A stretch of 64,000 nt of DNA from positions 80,625,889 to 80,689,888 of the forward strand of contig NC_092808.1 of assembly GCF_040954645.1 (NCBI RefSeq). The letters run 5' to 3'. The DNA comes from Diabrotica undecimpunctata. Lineage: Eukaryota; Arthropoda; Insecta; Coleoptera; Chrysomelidae. This document shows, piece by piece, positions 46,838 to 58,029 of the stretch. The notes under the pieces were generated by a model, which searched no databases, was not told where the DNA came from, and worked only from the letters and a program-made list of their open reading frames with translations. Every line of letters begins with the position of its first letter. Within the stretch, counting starts at the first letter, position 1. Both the position numbers and the translations under genes were made by a program.

Positions 46838-49705
46838 GTGTTCACTGGTAAAGAAGATACAAATATCATCATTTCAATCCATGACAGCAAATCGCTCCTA
46901 AATGAAAACATAACTCAACAAGAATTTGATTATTCTCTAAACTGTCTTAAAAATACCACTTCCGGTCCAGATGATATTTCACCTATTTTCTTAAAAAATA
47001 TTCCAGAATCAGCTAAACTTATCCTCCTCTTCTTCTTCTTCTTCAGCCTTCATTCATCCATTGTTGGACATAGGCCTCCTCCAATTGTTTCCACGCTTCC
47101 CTATCTTTTGCAATTCTCATCCATTGCTTTCCAGCTACAGCTGTTATATCGTCTATCCATCTCTTTTTGGGTCTTCCCACGCTTCTTTTTGTTTCTCGAG
47201 GTCTCCAGAATGTCACTTTATGAGACCATCTGTTGGTGTCTTGTCTTGCTACATGTGCTACCCATTGCCATCTCAATGTCGCTATTTTTTCCATGATGTC
47301 GGTTATCGGTGCCTTATCCTCCTAGAACTATTTAACTCGATATTTTTCAATAATATATTTCCCAAGATATGGAGCCATGCAATTATCATCCCAATTCTTA
47401 AACCCAACAAACCTAAAGACGATCCCTTGTCATATCGTCCAATCTCCTTGACATGTAGTATGTGTAAACTAATGGAAAAGATTATAAATACAGACTAGTA
47501 TGGCATCTAGAAAACTCAATGTTATTGTCCTCCTATCAAAGTGGGTTTCGTAAAGGCAGATCCACTACCGACAACTTAGTATCGCTTGAGTCTTAAATCC
47601 ATGAAGCATTTCTACACAATCAAAAATTACTAGCTGTCTTTATCGATATCAATAAAGCTTTCGACACTGCATGGAAATATAACATCTTAAAAACACTACA
47701 GAAATTTGAAATTGAGGGTCACATACTAGCTTTTGTACAAAATTTCTTAACTCATAGACACATTGAAGTAAGAGCTAACGGTTATAACTCTAGTCCACGC
47801 TCTCTTAAAAATGGAATTCCTCAAGGCTCCATTTTAAGCCCAACATTGTTTCTGATTGCAATAAATAACATCTTGGACGAAATGAGATTACCGATTAAAG
47901 CCAATTTATATGCAGACGACTTGATTATCTACCACAAAAGCAGAAGTGTGGAATGTGCAGCTGAAGTAATACAGAAGTTTTTACACACGCTGGAAAAATG
48001 GTCACTTAAAACTGGTTTTAACTTTTCTCCTGAAAAAACACGGTACATAATATTCAGCAAACGGAAAAATATAAAGAACGTTAATCTAACTTTAAATGGA
48101 CATATTCTAAAAGAAACAAATGAAATAAATTGCCTGGGGTTAACTCTAGATTGCACCCTAAACTGGAAAAGTCATATACATACCTTGCAAAAACAATGTC
48201 AACCTAGAATTAATCTCCTAAAAATTCTCTCAAACCGTACGTGGGGAGCAGATACAAGAACCCTATTAAACTTATACCAATCACTTATACGTAGTAAATT
48301 AGACTACGGCTCAATATGTTATGGTACTGCCAAAAAAACTACATTAAAAAAACTAAACTCAATGTAATCAACGTTACTAAGAATAGCTCTGTGCGCATTT
48401 AGAACTAGCCCAACCAATAGCCTTCAAGTATTAGCTAACGAATTACCTTTACACTTACGAAGGCAACAATTGTCACTAAATTATGCAACTCGTGTATCAT
48501 CAAATCATCAAAATCCCATGCACTCAAATAACTTAAAACCTAAATGTATCAATAATTACAAAAATAAACCTATGAATACACTCCCTTTTCATGAAAAAAT
48601 TAAATTCAGTGGTTACGACTGTAAGCAGTTTAGTGTCATCATAAATCCAACCCAAAACTTTCCCTCTTGGTCAACTAATCCACCAATTGTAAATACATCT
48701 CTTACTCGCTATCCCAAAACATCCACTAACCCAACAGTAATACATCAATCATACCATGAAATAGTATCCCTATATCCAAATTCTGAGCATATCTATACTG
48801 ATGCATCAAAAACTCAATCAGGACTAGCAGCCGCTTACATACATGGAGCAGACCATTTTAAAATACGACTCCCTCCGAGTTGTAGCATATTTACTGGAGA
48901 AGCATTGGCTATTTTAGAGGCACTGAAAGTTTGCAGAAGAAAATCCGCACCTCATTATATTATAATATCTGACTCATTAAGTACACTAAAAGCTTTACAG
49001 CAATTGTATCCATCAAATGAAATTATAATGCTAATAAAAAATGAACTCGTACTACTATCAACAAACAACATAGAAATAACTTTTTTATGGGTGCCATCAC
49101 ACGTGGGAATCAAAGGAAACGAAGCAGTGGACCAACTTGCGAATGAAGCTGCACTAGATGAAAGCATCCCTGTATCACACATGCTAACAAGAAACGACCA
49201 CATAACCTCCATTAAAAAACATATTACCAACTTATGGCAGAATAACTGGAATGCCACATCCAACAAATTAAAAGATGTCATAGAAACTGTCGGCACTACC
49301 TTACCACTCCCACTCAAACGTTGTGAACAAGTGATAATAACTTGACTACGAATAGGACATACTATACCAACCCATATACACTTAATAAATAAAGAAGCCA
49401 TCCCTTTCTGCCACAACTGCAAGACACAAATCACTGTGAAACATATTCTGTTAGAATGCAAATCATACACCCAAGAAATAAGAAAAAATAACCTCTCTAC
49501 CAACATGAAGGATCTACTAAGCTGCCAGTTCAACCAAGTGCTGAAATATTTGAAAGACATTAAATTCTACAGTATCTAATAGAGTATATTTAAGTTATAT
49601 AATACATTGTAAGAAATTAAATACTTGTAATTTGTGTTTGTACCCCCTGCTAATAACTCTTAGTAGTTGATGCAGGGTCATTTTTGTTTAAATAAAAAAA
49701 AAATA
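46838..49705 (+). pseudogene. I-like LINE ORF2 (reverse transcriptase, RNase H), 5'-truncated
   Basis: Plus-strand blocks run in order: LKNTTSGPDDISP, YRPISLTCSMCKLMEKI, YQSGFRKGRSTTDNLV, VFIDINKAFDTAW, NGIPQGSILSPTLF and NLYADDLIIY (catalytic pair intact, 47.91-47.93 kb). CLGLTLDCTLNWKSHI follows, then the RNase H domain with all four acidic residues: IYTDASKTQSG, GEALAILEAL, IISDSLSTL and WVPSHVGIKGNEAVDQLA. The end has RIGHTIPTH and a C-x-x-C ... H ... C finger, and an A-rich tail at about 49.69-49.70 kb. Breaks are a 295-bp RTE insertion (47029-47323), a frameshift near 47.50 kb, a TAA near 47.595 kb, a stop at 48.365 kb and a TGA at 49.345 kb. It is the best preserved LINE reverse transcriptase of the window after 27.8-30.7 kb. 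Confidence 0.92.
47029..47323 (-). mobile_element. RTE fragment inserted in the I-like ORF2, 11-bp target duplication
   Basis: CTTATCCTCCT occurs at 47018-47028 and at 47313-47323. Between them the minus strand carries an uninterrupted 83-codon C-terminal piece of an RTE protein (TLRWQWVAHVARQDTNRW, GRPKKRWIDDITAVAGKQWM, LEEAYVQQWMNEG) and ends in a (GAA)n tail at 47029-47043. Removing the insert and one repeat restores the host frame ... K-L-I-L-L-E-L-F-N ..., which confirms the limits. Confidence 0.95.
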
Positions 49706-49960
49706 TATCATCATTTATAATTTTAGAAATACAATGTGTATTTCTGGGATCCACTTTAGAAGTTAAGGTAAACTTCGATATTAGAGTTTGGCAATGAGTG
49801 AAGCAGAATTGCTTGATTTTGTTTAGAAATTTATTTGTAGGTTGACTAAGAACTATAGAATATAATTTTGATGGTTGGGTTACAAGTAGATTGCCAGAAC
49901 TTTTCATGGTGGAAGTTCCTGCTGCTGAATCCATTTCCATGCTTAGGCTAAATAACCTGG
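49706..49960 (-). other. Unidentified open frame, possibly ORF1-like
   Basis: A 96-codon minus-strand frame (49650-49940) starts MEMDSAAGTSTMKSSGNLLV. It weakly recalls the start of I-like ORF1 proteins in the S-G-N-L-L-V block only. No zinc knuckle is present. It could be chance. Confidence 0.25.
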
Positions 49961-50555
49961 ATACGGCCCTGGTGCTTATAATAGATCATTACCGGAAGGA
50001 CTGGTAATTAACCTCACGTAAAATCGGCAAAATAGTTGTTTACCCTTGATTTGTTGTAGATAAAATAGGAAAATCAAACTTACAGTTTTTAGTCCAGAAG
50101 AAGTAACACTTTTACACTGCACTTTTGTTTAAATTTTAGATATAAACAAAATTCTACATTTAAATAAAAAAAAAATTCCTTATTTTGTCAAAACTAACAA
50201 GCTAATATTAAATATCAATTGTCGCTAATTGCTGATATGTTTCCTGTTCAGAGGTTCGATCGAGAATCCTCAATTTTAAGTTGCCATCTTTGTTAAATAA
50301 TTTAGTTTAAGATACTACTACTTGCAGATTGATGGCATTGATTAGGTGTACCAATTTTTTCACTTAACACTAGATTTATACTTTCTTTGACGTTTACCAG
50401 TTCAGTCTCAGTAAACATGTTGGGTTGAAGAGTAGGCTTGTGCTGTGTTTGTTTCTAAAACGTATTCGGAAGACTGCTACCAAAAATTGGTAGTCGCTTT
50501 CACAATCTGCACCAAGTCAAATGTTTGCATTTGTAACTGATGACTTCTCGCTTAA
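49961..50555. other. No recognised gene
   Basis: AT-rich sequence to the left of the R4-like LINE fragment. A frame opposite to it shows no family wording. Confidence 0.45.
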
Positions 50556-50559
50556 ATCG

Positions 50560-50822
50560 ATCATTGTCAAATATATCTGATTCCCGTATTGCCTACCGAA
50601 GAATTCCAAGTATATATAGAGTTTTGGAGAAACCAACTTTCGACACCAGCTACTCATAACAACAATGCTGGATGGATTGAAGACACGACGAACAACTGTC
50701 AACACTACAGGACTAGTGCTTATGAACTTTTCACCACTGAAGAAGTCTCGAACATTATCTAAGAGCTTCATAACTGGAAATCTCCTGGAACAGACGGAGT
50801 TCAAAACTTTTAACAGTATTCT
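50560..50822 (+). pseudogene. R4/NeSL-like LINE fragment
   Basis: The plus strand reads LPTEEFQVYIEFWRNQLSTP, then THNNNAGWIEDTTNN, then FTTEEVSNII, a stop, and ELHNWKSPGTDGVQNF. The F-W ... H-N-x-x-A-x-W-I block followed by N-W-K-S-P-G-x-D-G-x-x-N-F matches the region just before the reverse transcriptase fingers in site-specific R4/NeSL-type LINEs. It sits inside a piggyBac transposase read in the other direction. Confidence 0.65.
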
Positions 50823-51551
50823 ACAATTTTCTACAAATAGTGAAAAGATTTGTCTAACAGCTGACAACTTATCAATCTTTAATCGATCTGGTCGAGTCGT
50901 CTTGTCATCGAATCTTATACAGTTGTGAATAAATTTGAATCTTCGCATTGGCATTGACTTAGTCTAAATAATTCAATTTCACTACCATCTATTGCCCACA
51001 AACCTTCCAAATTTAGTCGATTACTGCGGTGTAAGCCAGCTAAATACAAAAGGCAAAAAATGATTTTAGATCTATTTTGTTGGTTTATTTAGCATCTCTT
51101 TCTCTGGAATATCTACTTGAAGTAAAGTCTATATATTTATTTGTATAATGTAAAATTTAATCTAAAAGTTCTTCTGACGCGAAAGAGCTTTAGCATTCAT
51201 ATTCAGTTTTTGCATTTTTTGCAGTATTTCTAATTAGAAGCAATTGACACAAAATATTTTGTTTCTGTCGCCTAATTTTATTTCCGTAAACTGGCTTTTT
51301 TCCCCACTTTGTTACTTTGTCTTTTTCGTAAAAATACTCCCCGTTTTCATATACGTTTTCTTCGCTCTCCTCACTAGAAATGTCTTGCTCGCTATTCGAA
51401 TTTTCTGATCGCTTTCGACATAATTGATTTAGTCTACGCCACTTTTGTCTTCAAACTCATTTCTACCATTTCCATCGTGAGAATCGAGAAACATACTCTG
51501 AAGCTCTTCAACATCCTTTGGATCATCCAACTAATATACCTTTTTCGACAT
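50815..51551 (-). pseudogene. piggyBac-like transposase, N-terminal and early catalytic part
   Basis: The ATG at 51551 opens MSKKVY followed by stops. The acidic N-terminus DISSEESEENVYENGEYFYE and KVTKWGKKPVYGNKIRRQKQ (51.22-51.40 kb) follow. LAGLHRSNRLNLEGLWAIDG (50.98-51.04 kb) and MPMRRFKFIHNCIRFDDKTT with KLSAVRQIFSLFVENC (50.82-50.95 kb) are typical piggyBac blocks ahead of the first catalytic Asp. Downstream the frame turns into the antisense of an R4-like LINE, so the catalytic core is lost. It differs from the remnants at 1.4-2.6 and 16.6-17.3 kb. No terminus was identified. Confidence 0.8.
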
Positions 51552-52029
51552 TCTGAATATAATTATAGATCACACAACGAAATAAACATAAAAAAATATA
51601 GGTGCGATCTACGAGGTCGCGTTATCTGTACGACAAACGTTCACTTCTCAACCACTAGAAATTACGTGAAAGCCGACGTTGTGTGTTTCCCCAATTCTAA
51701 GACATACATGTGAAGCTATACAGTGTCGTAGAATAATAATTATACAATGCACTTCTTTCAAAATATTTATAAAAATGTTTTCAATGTATCTCTCTGATCA
51801 GCCGCGACTTCCAGAGTGTTAAAGTAGATGACTTTAAAATAGTATTGCCAATATTGCTGAGTTGCGTTCCTGGGATGACTTTATTTTAAGAAATTTCATT
51901 CGATTACATGAAATCAACTTTAACTTGAAAATGGTTAGTCGATTATTTCGATTAGTGGCATTTTCCTTTTATTAATTTTCTCTTTTAATACGGGTAATCA
52001 CATCCTACTGCTCTCTGCCGAGGAATTTG
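51552..52029. other. No recognised gene
   Basis: Presumed 5' region of the piggyBac relic and AT-rich spacer. A GCGATCTACGAGGTCGC near 51.60-51.62 kb can form a short hairpin. Confidence 0.45.
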
Positions 52030-52788
52030 CCACAAAATTGGTCTCGTTTAGCATAAGTAGAGCCGCTTCTTTTGTTTTTCTCTTTTTACCATATGTTTCT
52101 TTTAGGACTATACTTAAATCATTCCATTGAACCCTATGTTCAGTTTCCCATGCGTGTTTACATAGTTGAGACCATCGAATTCTCTATTTTTATTATAAGA
52201 TTGTTGTTCTCTTATTCTAACATTAAACGGCCTTGATATTTCACTTTAATAAAAAAGATCTGAATCACAATTTACTTTATAATCACAATTCTTTGTTCTT
52301 CCTTGTTCATTGTTAGGTTTAGTTTTAGGTAAAATAGATCTTAATGTGTTTCTTGTTTTGAATGTTGTTGAAATGTTAAATTTATTTTTTTCATTTTTAA
52401 GTTTTTCTGATAATTATTTGACGTATGGTATTGTTATTTTCCTCATATTATTCCTTGTGTATGCTGTAGGATCTCGTTCTAAGTTTTTCTGTTCTATTCA
52501 GTCGATTGATGAAAATTCCTTATTTATAAAAGATAAAGAAGAATCATGAATACGTTAGTACAAGTAACTTTGGCTCTTTCGTATAAGGATTCCCTATTTA
52601 ATATTGATATTGTGATTTGATTTGTAATTTAAATATTTATTGTTGGTGTTTGTTGGTTTTATATATACCTGAGTCTCACATCCAGTATCGTTCTTAGAGG
52701 TTAAAACATCCAGGAAAGGTAGTGTGTTATATTTCTTTCCATGGTAAATGTTCTTGTCTCTTACTTTACTTATATTGTCTGCCATTAA
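52030..52788 (-). pseudogene. Second-type Penelope-like element fragment
   Basis: The minus strand gives KKYNTLPFLDVLTSKNDTG and VYIKPTNTNNKYLNYKSNHN (52.60-52.73 kb), the thumb-side block F-L-D-V-L ... V-Y-x-K-P-T-x-T-x-x-Y-L of a PLE reverse transcriptase. Broken frames then contain KTRNTLRSILPKTKP and CDYKVNCD. They end with HAWETEHRVQWNDLSIVLKE (52.10-52.16 kb), the end of a GIY-YIG domain. The wording differs clearly from the PLEs at 12.5 and 22.2 kb, so this is another PLE lineage. Catalytic residues are largely lost. Confidence 0.72.
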
Positions 52789-52789
52789 T

Positions 52790-54350
52790 TAAGGTATTTG
52801 GACATTGATATTGTCTCTATCAGTGGCTTTTCCGTTCTTCTAAGCTTTTACTGCATAAATAACTTTTATTTTTGGACCTTTTTCATTTATTCGATCATCC
52901 GTGGTTGGTGGAGAACAAGGTCTAACATCATCAAAAACTGTCTGAATGTATTCTTTTTATCTCTCTATGTATTCTGTACCTATAATTATCTCGTTATTAT
53001 TATTTCTTAATATTGTTTCTTGTCTCTTTCTGTGTCTAGCTGTCATTTCGTTCACTTTTTATGGACATTAAGGTGTCGTGTCTTTCCTGAAGTGGTTCAA
53101 TTTCTAGGAATTTGGTTGATATATAGTTTTCTTTAGCTTTTCTGCACTTTTTTCTAATGATTTTATTGACTCGTTTGTATTCTTTTGGGTTTGACTTATA
53201 TTCTCGTCCTACGTTCATAAGGTCCATGATCTCTTGCGTTATTCATTCTTGTTTTCTGTTGTTTTTCGTGAACCCGATGTCGTCTTCTTGTATCTTTATT
53301 ACTTTCGTTTTTAGAGCAGTTCATATTACTCTAACGTCTGTTTGTACCAGGTTCTCTAGCATTTCTATTTCTTTCTCAACCTTGATGCTTATATCATTTT
53401 TCGTTTTAGGGTCCTTCAGTTGTGAGATGTCTATTTTTCTTGACATTTTTTTCATTTTTACTTTAGAAAACCTTTTTAGTTTAAAATCCGTTATAACTGG
53501 ATTGTGATTGCTATGAATGTCAGCTCCAGGATATGTTTTAGTAGATTTTATATACTTCTTGAAGCTGTTATCGAGCAAAATGAAGTTAATTTGATTTGTA
53601 ACAATTGTATCTTTCCTGTCTGCAGGTGATTTCCAAGTGTGTAGCCCTCTAGAATGTTGTTTGAAGAAGTTGTTGGCTACTAACAGGTTGTATTGTAAAG
53701 AATTGTACCAATCTATCTCCCCTATTGTTTCTGGTACCAAGACCGTATGCTCCTATGTTGTCTTCTTCGACACCATGGCCAATTTTAGCGTTAAAGTCAC
53801 CCATAATCAGAGTTATCTCACCTTTTTTTCTCAGTCGCAATATTTCATCCCTATTGTTATAAAAGTTTTCAATTTTCTCCTCTGATTTGTCACTTGTTAG
53901 AGCATAGAAAAATATTTAGGTTTCTACCGGATGTTCTTAATTTCAACATTGTTACTCTATCATTTAGAGGGATGAAGTCTATGACTAACTGCGCAATTTT
54001 GTCCGATACCAATATAGTTGTTCCATATTGAGGTTCTCGGTCGGTTTCTCCTGATCAATAGATGTATTCATCTTTTGTTTTTTGTTTCCTAAACCAGGCC
54101 AACGTACTTTACTCATCCCCAAGATATCTATTTTTATTCTTCCCATGTCAGCTTCAGTGTTTGCAAGTTTCTCAGACATAAATAAGCTGCGTAGGTTCCA
54201 GGTAGCAATGCGTACTATCCGGTCATATATTTGGATTTTTTATCAACTTACTTGGACTTCAATAGTAGTTGACGGGGGGATTCTTTGCATCCTCTTCCCA
54301 TCTAAGGGGTTCACCGGACTGGGGGTCATTTTTTTGTTTTCGTCTGTCAT
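52790..54350 (-). pseudogene. RTE-type LINE, endonuclease and linker (5' half)
   Basis: The minus strand opens with TDENKKMTPSPVNPL near 54.33 kb, then VRIATWNLRSLFMSEKLANT and KIDILGMSKVRWPGLG (54.10-54.21 kb). LIMGDFNAKIGHG (catalytic D-x-N), GLGTRNNRGDRLVQF, and SNHNPVITDFKL near 53.49 kb (the S-D-H box changed to S-N-H) follow. The long linker continues to IRKKCRKAKENYISTKFLEI and, near 52.85 kb, KNGKATDRDNINVQ ahead of the reverse transcriptase. There it meets the PLE fragment. Stops and shifts are frequent. Confidence 0.8.
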
Positions 54351-54620
54351 TTAGATTTATGGGAAATATAATCGGGTGATTTTCCCGTTGCCTTCCCCAT
54401 CGCAGTACCACAAACATTCAAACTGCTCCAGTCATGCTAGTAGTATTCCAGTTTCAAGCCGGTCCAGGACCATTTATTCTGCGCCTTGAGTTTCTTATAA
54501 TTATCTCTGCTGCCCTTCACCAGGAAGAGGTAGGAAATAGATAACTAGATTTTGAAAGGACAAAGGGATGAAACATGATTTCCCCTTAGTAAAGAATTGC
54601 GAACAAAGCATGGCTCGCAT
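54351..54620 (-). other. Probable 5' untranslated region of the RTE-type LINE
   Basis: Sequence just upstream of the endonuclease on the minus strand. About 54400-54530 shows partial similarity to 27.44-27.62 kb and 32.05-32.20 kb (words like CAAACATTCAAACTGCTCCA against AAAACATTAAAACTGCTACA). This suggests the duplicated unit at 27-33 kb also derives from a LINE 5' region. Confidence 0.45.
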
Positions 54621-56967
54621 TGTCCGGATCGCTTTATTAGTATATTAAAAATATAAGTTAAATTTTTTGTTTAATTTTAAAAATGTGGAGTTGTTTATTT
54701 TTAATTTTTATTTTTAATAATTAACTTAGTAACGTCATTTACTACTTGATCATTGAAGTTTAAGATAGACAACCAGTCATTGCAAAATGCAATATTTTTA
54801 TTTGCTGTTTAACTTAATTAATTATGTGTTTCCAAAAATGTCTACGAATGTTCATATATTCCAAATTGAATGATTTCTTCACTGCATTTTAGCTTAAAAT
54901 TCTAGTATGTACGCAAAATCGAAATTTTTTAAAAGCAGTTCACTTTAATACAGCCATGAACGACCTGAAGTAATTTAACTATTCCTCTCTCATGTCAAAA
55001 ATAATTTTAGTTCGCATGTAGTCGAGTATTTTAATGTTCGATATACTATTGAATTGCGGATTATATTTAAAGTTGTTTAACAGCACAGTAACATGGTTGC
55101 TAAAAAATTGAACTATTAAATAGTAAATAAGCGGTTTTAAGTGTAAATTACTTGTTGATTTTTAACATTATCAGCTTTAAAAAAAATATTAGTTTTTCTG
55201 GACTAAACTCTAAAAAAGGAAAATGGGGAAAATTTTGATAATCACATTTATGAACATTATTTTATATTTTCATATCATTAAAAAAAATGTTATGAAATGT
55301 TAATTTATCTTGTTATTCATAAAACTTTTACCTTCATGTTTTAAAATCGAATAGAGAAAATAAGAAATTGTGCTAGCCGTTAAAGTATTTTTGACAAGTT
55401 TCTTATATAGAAAGCATTTTTATAGAAAACTTTATTATAAATGTAATTTTGATTTCTAAAAACTTGATCACTAAACTTGGCTACATATAGCAACATTGTA
55501 TAAATTAACTACTTATATAGTAACCCTCCACTATTCAAGATTTAAAAGGATTATCTAGAACGAAATGTATAGAGGTTAAACCGTTTCAAGCCCGATCCTA
55601 CTACAATTCACTTACTGAAACGTGAAACATGTAATGCTGTAACAGCTTTCAGTGTTTATCAAAATTCAAATATAAATGCAAATAGAGAGTTATCAGAGCT
55701 GTTATCAGCGAAGTTTGATAACCGTGTCCCACTCGATCTCGTGAACAATGTCCCTGTCGCTTTTAACCTAATTTACCTGCTGCCTAACTGAATATACATG
55801 TAAATTTCTTCCAGCTAATACTACGAAACCTTAGCGCGGCTTTTCCTCGGGCATCTTACATCACATTTCCCAAGTGTCCTAGACACCGTCCCGTGACACG
55901 TGTTAGTGAATTCCTCAAGGTACATTTGGGGACCGCTGTATAAACATGCCTCGTATATTAAGTCACTCCACGGCTCTGTTTTGCTCTCTGCTTTCTGTCG
56001 ATTTCGTTTATTTAAAAGGTGAACTTGAAACTTGGGTAACAATAAAGGAACGGAAGTCCCGTTTAATTCATGATACAAACCTTTCCGAGTTTGGATAAGT
56101 TTGAATTGTTAAATATATACTTAGCGGGGACAGCGTAAAATATTTAAAATAAAGTAAAGAGGAAAAAAAAAAGATTTTTTTTTAAATAAAATAATCATAA
56201 CAATATTGAATTTAACAAAGAAAAAGTTTAAAAATTAAAATATATGTGTATTGTCTTCATGAGGTATTTACAATTTCAGAATATTTCAAAGTAAAATGTA
56301 TTTTGTCAGAAAAAAAATTTAACAAAATGAATAAGTTTTTTCATCGACCTTTTAAAATTTCTTATGTACAGGACATTAGTTTGCTTTGTCATTTTAATTT
56401 ATCCTAACTAAAAATGCCTAATTTAAAGCAATATTATACAGCTTAAATTGTTGTCTTAAGTTGAAATAGATAATCACAACAATAATTTTTGTAAAGTTCT
56501 GGAAAAAACCAATCTAGCTTTACTAGAGTGAAAAGGTTAAGAAAAACTGGGGGATACAATAAATTGTTCGGATGATTGTTCTTTGCATTTGCAAACTTGT
56601 CGTGTTATATGTACGAAACATCCACATAACCGCTCAATCGCAAAATGTTCTCTTTAGAGTTCATAATACTTTAATACGAGCATGCATCAATTCCAACAAA
56701 GTTAATTACAGTAATATCATATAAGGGCCAGAATGCTTGTTCCTGGTCCAGTGTTAACCAGAGCAGACCATGTGACACGTTAAAGGGTCGTGAGAGAATG
56801 TTAATTGGAATATACTTTTTATGGAATAGTCCAGATTTTTTTACTTTTTGGAACCAAGGGACTAATTTCAATTTATACATTCTTTGTTAAGTGTTTTGCA
56901 GAGTATAATATCAGAGTAGGCATACAATATAAAAATATCTTTATTATAGTACGGGGAGGCATCTTAG
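54621..56967. other. No recognised gene; one less AT-rich island
   Basis: Mostly AT-rich. At 55.68-56.09 kb base composition rises in G+C, and a minus-strand frame of 85 codons (55821-56078, starting MYHELNGTSVPLLLPKFQVH) is open. I do not recognise it. It could be an exon-like host fragment or part of an unknown element. Confidence 0.4.
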
Positions 56968-57385
56968 TGTTATATTTTTATTAATCTAATTTATTGTATT
57001 TATTTATTATCAAAGGTTCTATTTATAACACTTACAAATTTATTAACGTCTTTATTAAAATATTCACTAATTTATCACAATATTTATTTATATTTATTTC
57101 GGCGTACAATTATATCTCGATCTAATAACTCAACTTCATATTCACAAACTAACTGTTATTCAAAAACTTTCGTCTTTATATATAAAGCACCGTTAATCTA
57201 GAATCTCGTCAAGGCATGTCGACCTTCCCGACCCTTGGTGAAAAAACTTGAAGGTCACGCCATACTTCTTTGCCGAGGGAGACCCGTGGATCTTCTTACT
57301 AGAAAATACTCGAATGAATAAGGATATTAGTAATAAATATGTTTACAGTTTTGAGTCATATGATGCGTCATTATTTATCGTAACA
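56968..57385 (-). repeat. 3' LTR of a Ty3/gypsy element
   Basis: Bounded by TGTTA at 56968 and TAACA ending at 57385 (418 bp), the short inverted ends expected of an LTR. A purine-rich tract (minus strand AAGAGGGGGG, about 57389-57398) lies next to it on the pol side, the polypurine primer position. A matching 5' LTR is not in the window. Confidence 0.75.
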
Positions 57386-58026
57386 TTGCCCCCCTCTTAA
57401 AAGATGGTTCCTCCTGGAACCTTGTCGGGACTGGAACTGGAACGGTATGCTGGTATCGGCAACTGGACCCTCTTTTAAAACATCCAGTTGTATAAAAATG
57501 ACAAGGGACGGTTTTCTCTCCGCACCAGTAACTTTGCGGATTGCAACAGACTAACATCTGAACTTCGGTGTCTTTAAAGATCTCTTCCACCATACTTCGG
57601 ATAACCCTCCAATCTAATTGGCAGCACTCTTTGGCGGCAACTTTGGCATGGCTAACTTTTGCACGTCGGACTCTAGTATGTGCTCTCTCAATTAAAGTAA
57701 GGCTTCCCATATATCTCGTAGGTAGGTTGGTCACGGGCAGTGTCTTTTGTTAGCAGGTAGAAAAGGTAACGTGATGCATCTTGGAGTTTCAAGGCTTTCC
57801 TGGGAGCTAGCGCTTGGTATTGAAGTTCTGCAACTCGACCGAACTTCCTTCGAAATACGGATGCCAACCCTGGTGCGTCTTTGATACTGGCCGGGATGGT
57901 AAGGGCTAGCGAGTAGTCATCGGGAAGCGCGAGTAGATCTTGCTTTTCTTCAGTGGTAACACCATGTCTTGCTTTACCGGTACCTGCATAGGCCCCCATG
58001 AATTCCTCAAACGTGAGGTCAAACAC
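57375..58026 (-). pseudogene. Post-integrase region: macro-domain-like part followed by CCCH zinc finger
   Basis: After a TAA that ends the integrase frame at 58030, the minus strand continues FDLTFEEFMGAYAGTGKARH, then ALTIPASIKDAPGLASVFRR and KFGRVAELQYQAL, then SRYLFYLLTKDTARDQPTYE. After a frameshift near 57.71 kb come SLTLIERAHTRVRRAKVSHA, then DWRVIRSMVEEIFKDTEVQM. The order, small residues before GLA-x-x-F-R-x-K-F-G, R-Y-x-x-Y-L-x-T-K, P-T-Y-E, and a final W-x-x-V-x-x-M-x-x-x-F, resembles ADP-ribose-binding macro domains. The C-terminus has CHFYTTGCFKRGSSCRYQH, a C-x7-C-x5-C-x3-H finger, then RFQEEPSFKRG and the polypurine tract. Function is inference: perhaps ADP-ribose handling plus RNA binding. 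One stop and one frameshift break it. Confidence 0.68.
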
Positions 58027-58029
58027 ATC

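Noticed and set aside
48955..49560. 201-codon minus-strand frame
   Set aside because: It is the antisense of the RNase H and C-terminal region of the plus-strand I-like LINE.
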